Shown one piece after another: positions 26,589-32,224 of a stretch of DNA of 32,224 bases (positions within the stretch are counted from its first letter, which is position 1; each line of letters starts with the position of its first letter). The notes beneath the pieces are model-generated. The model ran no database searches, was not told where the DNA came from, and worked only from the letters and a program-made list of their open reading frames with translations. This DNA is from an uncultured Pelagibacteraceae bacterium (GTDB lineage Bacteria; Pseudomonadota; Alphaproteobacteria; Pelagibacterales; Pelagibacteraceae). The stretch lies in NCBI GenBank assembly GCA_902544135.1, contig CACCBF010000010.1:1-32224 (forward strand), in the 5' to 3' direction. Made by a program: the position numbers and the translations under genes.

Positions 26589-27749
26589 ATGTTTAAAATT
26601 TTTAAAATAATTTTAATTTGTACAACAACCATTTTGTTTATCTCAAAATTTGGACACACTAATGAAGAAAAAATTAAAATTGGTTTATTAGTTCCCATGA
26701 CAGGTGAAAAGTATAAAATTGGGCAATCAATTATCAAATCCACCAGATTAGCTCTCAGAGATATTGGCAATAGTAAGATTGAAATATATCCGAAAGATAC
26801 AGGTTTAAGTCCTAACAAGACACTTCAGTCAGCCATAGAATTAAAAAAATTAGGAGTGAAAATTATAATTGGTCCAGTCTTTTTTGAAAATATCAAATAT
26901 TTAAATGAAGTTAGTGATATTATATTTTTGTCACTTACAAATAAAACAGAAAGTTTGCCAAGTAATGTTATTAGTAGCGGTGTAAATTCTGTTTCACAGC
27001 TAAATGCAATAAAAAAATTTACAGAACTAAATGAGTTAAAAAAGACTATTTTACTGACCCCTGATCTTAATTACAAAACAGAAATCAAAAAGGCCATTAA
27101 AAAATCAAAATTAAAAATTTCGAAACATTACATTTACAATATTGAACCTACAAAACTTACACAGCAAATTGAGGAAATAACAAATTATAATATTAGAAAA
27201 CAAAATTTAGCTGATGAAATAAAAAGAGTCGAATTATCGGATATTGATGAAGAGATAAAAAAAAGAAAAATAGAAAAATTGAATAGAAAATATACAATTG
27301 GAGAAGTTAATTTTGATTCTCTTATAATTTCTGATTTTGATGAAAGTTTAAAAAGTGTCATCACATCATTTTTATATACCGATGTATCCCCAAAAGATAA
27401 GTACTTTATCACTTTAAATCAGTGGTTTGATGAAAGTTTACTTTACGAAAAAAATATTCAACCGTTATATTACCCTTCCATTAATAAAAAAAATTTAGAA
27501 AGTTTTGAAAATAAGTTTTCAGAATTTTATAATGAAAAACCTAATCATTTATCACTACTTAGTTACGATCTTATTGGGTTAATTTATTTTCTATCTTTAA
27601 ATAATGACTTATCAAATACCAAGCTATTATTTAAGAAACAAAGTTCTTTTAAAGGAAAAATTGGAGTATTCGATATCAAGGATAATAAAATTAATCATAG
27701 ATTAAATTTTTATCAAATCCAAAATGGATCCCTTAAAGAAATTTTTTAA
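26589..27749 (+). CDS. LpoA-like periplasmic-binding-fold protein (possible penicillin-binding-protein activator)
   Basis: A 386-residue exported protein: signal peptide about 1-24 (FKIILICTTTILFISKFGHT), then a type-I periplasmic-binding fold beginning KIGLLVPMTGEKYKIGQSI and continuing with VKIIIGPVFFENIKYL and FLSLTNKT. No cysteine lipobox is seen. A highly charged helical insert (about 200-235, rich in K/E/R) precedes NFDSLIISDFDESLKSVI. It resembles the C-terminal lobe of LpoA, which in E. coli activates the peptidoglycan synthase PBP1A; the TPR-like N-terminal half of E. coli LpoA is missing. The position beside rsmI and a dolP-like gene supports LpoA ancestry, but a branched-chain-amino-acid-type binding protein is the alternative. 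The 3' end overlaps rdgB by 17 bp, convergently. Confidence 0.75.
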   Translation: MFKIFKIILICTTTILFISKFGHTNEEKIKIGLLVPMTGEKYKIGQSIIKSTRLALRDIGNSKIEIYPKDTGLSPNKTLQSAIELKKLGVKIIIGPVFFENIKYLNEVSDIIFLSLTNKTESLPSNVISSGVNSVSQLNAIKKFTELNELKKTILLTPDLNYKTEIKKAIKKSKLKISKHYIYNIEPTKLTQQIEEITNYNIRKQNLADEIKRVELSDIDEEIKKRKIEKLNRKYTIGEVNFDSLIISDFDESLKSVITSFLYTDVSPKDKYFITLNQWFDESLLYEKNIQPLYYPSINKKNLESFENKFSEFYNEKPNHLSLLSYDLIGLIYFLSLNNDLSNTKLLFKKQSSFKGKIGVFDIKDNKINHRLNFYQIQNGSLKEIF

Positions 27750-28332
27750 TTTTTTTAAAAGCGTTAAAACGATGATCTATTTTATATTTCTTTAAAAAAG
27801 ACATTTGACCAAAAGTTTGGTTTTCATTGTTTGGGATGAATATTGGGTCGTAGCCAAAACCATTTTTTCCTTTAGCTTTATTTGAAATTTTACCCTCGAC
27901 TTTGCCTATAACACTTACTAAATTTTTGTTGAGATAACTAATTGATAAGGCGCAAATAAATCTTGCCTTTATAAGCTTCTTTTTCCAATCCTTATCTCTA
28001 GCAGTCAATTCTCTGAAAACTTTATTAATTGCAATTTTAAAATCTTTATTCTTCCCAGCCCACCTAGCAGAATAAATACCTGGTCTTTTATTTAAAATAT
28101 CAATTTCAAGTCCAGAATCATCAGCTAAACAAATCAAATTTGTTTTTTTTGAAAAATATTTTGATTTTATAATTGAATTTTGTGTAAAAGTTTTACCGTT
28201 TTCCTTTGGACTTTTAAGATTAAAATCTGAACTAGAAAAAATTTGTATATTTTTAGGGATTAAATTCCTAATTTCCCTTAATTTTCCTTTATTATTGGTA
28301 CCAACTAATAGTTTTTTAATTTTTTTTTTCAT
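27733..28332 (-). CDS. rdgB: XTP/dITP diphosphohydrolase (RdgB/HAM1)
   Basis: A 199-residue pyrophosphatase that clears ITP, dITP and XTP from the nucleotide pool. The motifs are LLVGTNNKGKLREI (TNNKGK 12-17), LADDSGLEIDILNKRPGIYSARWAG (DDSGLE 71-76) and GKNGFGYDPIFIP. Length is normal. It diverges from grpE across a 38-bp spacer and overlaps the convergent LpoA-like gene by 17 bp. rdgB beside the heat-shock cluster fits alphaproteobacterial gene order, though hrcA, common there, is not seen. Confidence 0.95.
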   Translation of the reverse strand: MKKKIKKLLVGTNNKGKLREIRNLIPKNIQIFSSSDFNLKSPKENGKTFTQNSIIKSKYFSKKTNLICLADDSGLEIDILNKRPGIYSARWAGKNKDFKIAINKVFRELTARDKDWKKKLIKARFICALSISYLNKNLVSVIGKVEGKISNKAKGKNGFGYDPIFIPNNENQTFGQMSFLKKYKIDHRFNAFKKIKKFL

Positions 28333-28334
28333 AT

Positions 28335-28362
28335 CTGGAAATTTTAAATTTCCTTACCATAT
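28335..28362 (+). promoter_or_regulatory. Candidate sigma-32 (heat-shock) promoter of grpE-dnaK-dnaJ
   Basis: CTGGAAA (28335-28341) and TACCATAT (28355-28362) are separated by 13 bases, close to the sigma-32 consensus CTTGAAA-N(11-16)-CCCCATNT. The context (in front of grpE-dnaK-dnaJ, no CIRCE element) makes heat-shock control by RpoH plausible. The expected transcription start is within a few bases of the grpE ATG at 28371, which would make the mRNA almost leaderless. Confidence 0.5.
28337..28353. repeat. 17-bp perfect palindrome in the rdgB/grpE spacer
   Basis: GGAAATTTTAAATTTCC consists of 8-base arms (28337-28344 and 28346-28353) around a single central base. It fills the divergent spacer and overlaps the -35 box of the candidate heat-shock promoter. 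It has the size of a dimeric repressor operator and does not match the CIRCE sequence. Possible chance origin in AT-rich DNA is reduced by the GG/CC ends. Confidence 0.45.
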
Positions 28363-28370
28363 AAACTGAT

Positions 28371-29002
28371 ATGGAAAAAGAAGAAAACAAAGCTACCGTA
28401 GATAACGAAGATTTAAAAAAAATTTAGATAAAGATAAAACTGATAAGTCTAAAAATGGTGATTTAAATAAAGACAATGAGAAAAAAGATAAATCGCCAGA
28501 AGAGAAGATTGTTGAACTCGAAGATAAATTAGCAAGAACTTTTGCAGAGATGGAAAATCAAAGGAGAAGGTTTGAAAAAGAAAAAATTGATGCATTTGAA
28601 TATGGAGGATATACTTTTGCTAAAGAAGCATTAAACCTAGTTGATAATTTTGAAAGATCAAAAAATATTTTCGAAAACGACGAAAAACTAAAAAATACAG
28701 AAGTTTTAAAAAAAACTTTAGAACATTTTGACATAATATATAAAGATATCATTTCTATCTTTAATAAAAATAACATTACACCCATAGAAAGTTTAAATAA
28801 AAAACTTGATCCAAATCTTCATCAAGCAATGATGGAAATAGAAGACGATAACAAAGAGCCAGGAACAATTATTCAAGAAATACAAAAAGGATTTATGTTA
28901 AAAGATCGTCTACTAAGACCCTCTTTGGTTGGTGTTGCAAAAAAAAAAGCACCTAGAGATGAAAAAATGAGCGAAAATAAACAAAATTTAAAGGATAAAT
29001 AA
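28371..29002 (+). CDS. grpE: GrpE nucleotide-exchange factor, frame interrupted at an A8 run
   Basis: GrpE releases ADP from DnaK. An ATG at 28371 opens a charged N-terminus (MEKEENKATVDNEDLKK) that runs into TAG at 28425-28427 just after an A8 run (28415-28422). With one extra A the frame continues without a stop to 29002, giving about 210 residues, the usual GrpE length. The lower frame then reads LEDKLARTFAEMENQRRRF, the coiled-coil start, followed by FAKEALNLVDNFERS and the C-terminal beta domain (LDPNLHQAMMEIEDDN, GFMLKDRLLRPSLVGVA). Without frame correction the only in-frame ATG is at 28550, yielding 150 residues that lack part of the long helix. Explanations: one-base assembly error, polymerase slippage at the A-run, or real truncation. 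dnaK follows 61 bp later. Confidence 0.85.
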
Positions 29003-29067
29003 TGTTTGGTATAACTTGTAGATTCAAAATTAACACTTATATGGATTTTAAGAGAGTTAAATTATGA
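29002..29067 (+). CDS. Possible 21-residue small ORF linking grpE and dnaK
   Basis: An ATG sharing its A with the grpE stop (TAATG) opens a 21-codon frame that ends in TGA overlapping the dnaK ATG (ATGA). It therefore fills the gap exactly, with coupling-type overlaps on both sides. The peptide is basic ([11 protein letters not shown], later FKRVKL) and matches nothing I recognise. It may be accidental. A GAGAG ribosome binding site for dnaK lies inside it. Confidence 0.2.
   Translation: MFGITCRFKINTYMDFKRVKL
29016..29043 (+). promoter_or_regulatory. Weak candidate internal promoter before dnaK
   Basis: TTGTAG (29016-29021) and TATATG (29038-29043) are 16 bases apart in the grpE-dnaK gap. 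The match to the sigma-70 consensus is modest. It would allow dnaK-dnaJ expression apart from grpE. Confidence 0.2.
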
Positions 29068-30992
29068 GCAAAATTATAGGAATTGACCTTGGAACGACCA
29101 ATTCGTGTGTTGCGATCATGGAGGGTAGTCAGGCTAAAGTTTTAGAAAATGCAGAGGGAGCAAGAACTACACCATCTGTTGTTGCTTTCACTGATGAAAA
29201 CGAGAAATTAATTGGCCAACCAGCAAAAAGGCAAGCTGTAACCAATCCTGAAAACACTATTTTTGCAGTTAAAAGACTTATTGGAAGAAATTTTGAAGAC
29301 CCAACTGTGAAAAAAGATGTAGAAACTGCACCATTTAAAATTATAAATTCTGATAAAGGTGATGCATGGATAGAGGCTAAAGGACAAAAATATTCACCAT
29401 CTCAAATATCAGCGTTTATTTTACAAAAGATGAAAGAAACAGCTGAAAAATATTTAGGTCAAGCAGTTACTAAAGCTGTCATAACGGTTCCGGCTTACTT
29501 TAATGATGCACAAAGACAAGCTACAAAAGATGCAGGTAAAATTGCTGGGTTAGAAGTTTTAAGAATTATCAATGAACCAACTGCAGCCTCATTAGCTTAC
29601 GGTTTAGACAAAAAACAAAATAAAAAAATTGCTGTTTATGATCTTGGCGGAGGAACATTTGATGTTTCAATTCTTGAGCTTGGCGACGGCGTATTTGAAG
29701 TAAAATCTACTAACGGTGATACATTTTTAGGTGGAGAAGATTTTGATAATACAATTGTAGAATATTTGATTAATGAATTTAAAAAGGATAATGGTATCGA
29801 TCTTAAATCAGATAAACTAGCTTTACAAAGATTAAAGGAAGCTGCTGAAAAAGCGAAAATTGAGCTTTCGTCTGCAGAACAAACAGATATAAACTTACCT
29901 TTTATAACAGCAGATAAAACTGGACCAAAACATATTAACCTTAAGTTGACAAGAGCAAAGCTAGAGGCTTTAGTTGAAGATTTAATCGCTAAAACTATGC
30001 CTCCATGCAAAACAGCCTTAAAGGATGCGGGTATATCTGCCAATGAGATTGACGAAGTTGTAATGGTTGGTGGTATGACCAGGATGCCTAAAGTGATTGA
30101 GGAAGTGAAAAACTTTTTCGGTAAGGATCCAAATAAAAGTGTAAATCCTGACGAGGTAGTTGCTATGGGTGCCGCCATCCAAGCAGGTGTATTACAAGGA
30201 GATGTTAAAGATGTTCTTTTATTAGATGTAACACCCCTATCTTTAGGTATTGAGACATTGGGTGGAGTTTCTACAAAACTAATAGATAAAAATACTACAA
30301 TCCCAACAAAGAAAAGCCAGGTTTTTTCAACAGCCGAAGATAACCAGCCTGCTGTCTCTATTAGAGTTCTTCAGGGTGAAAGAGAAATGGCGACAGATAA
30401 TAAATTACTAGGTAATTTTGAATTAGTTGGTATTGCTCCAGCACCAAGAGGTGTACCCCAAATTGAGGTTACATTTGATATAGATGCCAATGGAATTGTA
30501 AATGTTTCTGCGAAAGACAAAGGAACTGGTAAAGAGCAAAAAATTCAAATTCAGGCTTCAGGAGGATTAAGTGAGGCTGAAATAGAAAAAATGGTTAAAG
30601 AAGCTGAAGCAAACAAGGAGGCTGATAAAAAGAAAAGGGAGTCAGTTGATGTAAGAAATCAAGCTGACACTTTAATTCACTCTACAGATAAAAATTTAAA
30701 AGAACATGGCTCAAAGATATCTGATGCTGATAAAAAGGCTATAGAGGACTCCTCAGCAGCTCTCAAAGAATCTTTAAAAGGTGATAATACAGAAGAAATT
30801 AAGAAAAAAACGGAAGCTTTAGTTCAAGCATCTATGAAACTTGGAGAAGCTATCTATAAGTCACAACAAAGTGCTAAACCAGATTCTAACAAAGATGACG
30901 GTAAAGATGATGATAAAGGAAAAAAAGACGATAATGTTGTTGATGCGGATTTTGAGGAAGTAAAAGAGGAAAATAAAGAAAAAAGCGCTTAA
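29064..30992 (+). CDS. dnaK: Chaperone Hsp70
   Basis: A 642-residue ATP-driven chaperone. The ATPase domain (1-385) shows [60 protein letters not shown] and [13 protein letters not shown]. The linker [19 protein letters not shown] leads to the substrate-binding domain (about 395-505) and helical lid. The tail is rich in Asp/Lys and ends in a [13 protein letters not shown] segment like other proteobacterial DnaK proteins. The start at 29064 has GAGAG 9 bases upstream. It works with GrpE and DnaJ, encoded on either side; dnaJ follows after 27 bp. Confidence 0.98.
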   Translation: MSKIIGIDLGTTNSCVAIMEGSQAKVLENAEGARTTPSVVAFTDENEKLIGQPAKRQAVTNPENTIFAVKRLIGRNFEDPTVKKDVETAPFKIINSDKGDAWIEAKGQKYSPSQISAFILQKMKETAEKYLGQAVTKAVITVPAYFNDAQRQATKDAGKIAGLEVLRIINEPTAASLAYGLDKKQNKKIAVYDLGGGTFDVSILELGDGVFEVKSTNGDTFLGGEDFDNTIVEYLINEFKKDNGIDLKSDKLALQRLKEAAEKAKIELSSAEQTDINLPFITADKTGPKHINLKLTRAKLEALVEDLIAKTMPPCKTALKDAGISANEIDEVVMVGGMTRMPKVIEEVKNFFGKDPNKSVNPDEVVAMGAAIQAGVLQGDVKDVLLLDVTPLSLGIETLGGVSTKLIDKNTTIPTKKSQVFSTAEDNQPAVSIRVLQGEREMATDNKLLGNFELVGIAPAPRGVPQIEVTFDIDANGIVNVSAKDKGTGKEQKIQIQASGGLSEAEIEKMVKEAEANKEADKKKRESVDVRNQADTLIHSTDKNLKEHGSKISDADKKAIEDSSAALKESLKGDNTEEIKKKTEALVQASMKLGEAIYKSQQSAKPDSNKDDGKDDDKGKKDDNVVDADFEEVKEENKEKSA

Positions 30993-31019
30993 CTGACATC
31001 TATTTGTCCAAGTTAATAA

Positions 31020-32153
31020 ATGGCTAAAAGAGATTATTATGATGTCCTGGGCGTTAGTAAAAGTGCTTCATCTGAAGAATTAAAATCTGCTTACAGAAAA
31101 CTTGCTGTAAAATACCACCCTGACAAAAATCCCGGAGATAAAGCTGCTGAGGACAAGTTCAAGGAAGCGAGTGAAGCTTACGGTGTTTTGTCAGATAAAT
31201 CAAAAAAAGAAAATTATGACAACTTCGGTCATGCTGCTTTTGAGAATGGTGGTGGCGGAAAAGGTGGCTTTGGCGGCTTCGGAGGTTTTAGTAGCGCTGA
31301 CTTTTCAGATATATTCGAAGATTTCTTTGGCGATTTTGGTGGTGGAAGACGAAGCTCAAGACGAAGCTCGAATAACAGAGGCTCAGATTTAAGATACGAT
31401 TTATCTATAACTCTTGAGGAGGCTTATACTGGTAAGAAGCAAAATATTCAATTTTCATCATCAGAAAAATGTACTTCATGTAAAGGTAGTGGGTCTAAAG
31501 CAGGATACAGTCCTGATAGATGTACTTATTGTGGAGGAAATGGTCGCGTTAGAACAAACCAAGGATTTTTTACTGTTCAACAAACATGCCCTCAATGTGC
31601 AGGCAGTGGTGAGGAAATAACAAATCCATGTAATGATTGTAATGGTCAAGGAAATAAGCAAATCTCAAAAAAATTATCTGTAACAATTCCCAAAGGTGTT
31701 GATGATGGCACAAGAATAAGACTTGCTGGAAAAGGTGAGGCGGGAACAAGAGGTGGAACTGCTGGTGACTTATACATATTTGTTAATGTTAAATCTCACG
31801 AACTTTTCAAAAGATCCGAAGTTAATTTATTTTTTGAATTTCCAATTTCTATTGCTGATGCTGCGCTGGGTACAACGATTGAGATACCAACAATTGATGG
31901 AAAAAAAGCCAAAATAAAAATACCAGATGGAACGCAAAGTGGTAAGCAATTTAGGTTAAAAGGCAAAGGGATGCCCTTTATGCGAAGAGGAGATTTTGGT
32001 GATCTTTATGTTCAAGTTAAAACAGAGGTTCCCATTTCCCTAAACAAAGAGCAAAAAGAATTATTAGAAAAATTTAGAAAAATTGAAAACGAAAGATCTA
32101 ATCCTAGTATCAAAAAGTTTTTTCAAAAAGCCAAGGATTTTTGGAAAAATTAA
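31020..32153 (+). CDS. dnaJ: Co-chaperone Hsp40
   Basis: A 377-residue type I DnaJ that stimulates DnaK ATPase and delivers clients. The J domain (1-70) has HPD at 33-35. A Gly/Phe-rich region (about 74-106) follows, then an RRSSRRSS stretch encoded by a 12-base tandem repeat near 31348-31371. The zinc-binding region holds four CxxCxGxG repeats ([32 protein letters not shown]). The C-terminal peptide-binding domains contain [22 protein letters not shown] and VQVKTEVP. Length is normal. It ends 3 bases before the next ATG. Confidence 0.97.
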   Translation: MAKRDYYDVLGVSKSASSEELKSAYRKLAVKYHPDKNPGDKAAEDKFKEASEAYGVLSDKSKKENYDNFGHAAFENGGGGKGGFGGFGGFSSADFSDIFEDFFGDFGGGRRSSRRSSNNRGSDLRYDLSITLEEAYTGKKQNIQFSSSEKCTSCKGSGSKAGYSPDRCTYCGGNGRVRTNQGFFTVQQTCPQCAGSGEEITNPCNDCNGQGNKQISKKLSVTIPKGVDDGTRIRLAGKGEAGTRGGTAGDLYIFVNVKSHELFKRSEVNLFFEFPISIADAALGTTIEIPTIDGKKAKIKIPDGTQSGKQFRLKGKGMPFMRRGDFGDLYVQVKTEVPISLNKEQKELLEKFRKIENERSNPSIKKFFQKAKDFWKN

Positions 32154-32156
32154 AAA

Positions 32157-32224
32157 ATGGGTCTAGAAGAAATTATTCCAGCAATAGCTTTAATTGCAAT
32201 ACTAATATTAGTCCTGCCAGAATT
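32157..32224 (+). CDS. Start of an unrecognised membrane-protein gene (runs off the window)
   Basis: The ATG at 32157 follows the dnaJ stop by 3 bases, and the frame stays open for 22 codons to the window edge. It begins MGLEEIIPAIALIAILILVL, a short polar start followed by a hydrophobic, probably membrane-spanning segment. The spacing suggests cotranscription with dnaJ. Function cannot be judged from this fragment. Confidence 0.5.
   Translation, partial: MGLEEIIPAIALIAILILVLPE

Noticed and set aside
28333..28370. CIRCE element for HrcA control of the heat-shock operon
   Set aside because: The palindrome here has 8-base arms with a single central base; CIRCE has 9-base arms of different sequence around a 9-base spacer.
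29636..30178. 180-codon minus-strand open frame opposite dnaK
   Set aside because: Antisense of highly conserved DnaK coding sequence, Ser-rich shadow composition, no ribosome binding site.
31348..31371. 12-base tandem repeat in dnaJ as a mobile or regulatory repeat
   Set aside because: It encodes RRSSRRSS in the flexible Gly/Phe-adjacent linker, keeps frame, and is best seen as a local coding duplication.

Overview
The window is about 32 kb of very AT-rich, gene-dense bacterial DNA. Intergenic gaps are mostly below 60 bp, many genes overlap by 1-17 bp, and no gene-free stretch exceeds 300 bp. I saw no tRNA, rRNA, insertion sequence, CRISPR array or prophage. Protein content (FabA/FabB/FabI, MaeB with a phosphotransacetylase-like tail, Fur-MiaB-PhoH-YbeY-Lnt-MetK, NusA-InfB-RbfA-RpsO-Pnp, GrpE-DnaK-DnaJ), low GC and extreme compaction point to a streamlined marine alphaproteobacterium, most likely SAR11 (Pelagibacterales). 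That assignment is an inference from style and content, since no 16S gene is present.

Layout: (1) 1-2349, plus strand: 3' end of fabA, then fabB and fabI, the type II fatty-acid branch. (2) 2352-4586, minus strand: a secreted autotransporter-like protein with a C-type-lectin-like domain, the one accessory-looking gene. (3) 4634-11168, minus strand: nusA-infB-rbfA-rpsO-pnp, the transcription/translation/RNA-decay operon, headed by a candidate promoter and a strong intrinsic terminator abutting the nusA ribosome binding site. (4) 11264-17566, minus strand: tsaB-fur-miaB-phoH-ybeY-lnt-metK, with ybeY visibly broken. (5) 17520-18575, plus strand: an exported polysaccharide deacetylase whose 5' end overlaps tsaB. 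(6) 18572-22780, minus strand: murJ-trpS-nfuA and a Bax-like glucosaminidase. (7) 22831-25113, plus strand: maeB. (8) 25115-27749: dolP-like BON lipoprotein and rsmI (minus), with an LpoA-like periplasmic protein (plus) diverging from rsmI; this recalls the enterobacterial rsmI-lpoA-yraN-diaA-dolP locus. (9) 27733-28332: rdgB (minus). (10) 28371-32153, plus strand: grpE-dnaK-dnaJ, with a frameshift in grpE at an A8 run and a sigma-32-like promoter in front. The start of one more membrane-protein gene runs off the right edge.

The cell-envelope genes (lnt, murJ, bax-like, deacetylase, lpoA-like, dolP-like, autotransporter) and the translation/RNA genes form the two functional themes. Several neighbours usual in these clusters of related bacteria are absent here: corC, rimP, ylxR, truB, rimI, yraN and hrcA. 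They could lie elsewhere in the genome. The observations most worth a second look are the decayed ybeY, the lectin-autotransporter, the A8 frameshift in grpE, and the terminator built into the nusA leader.
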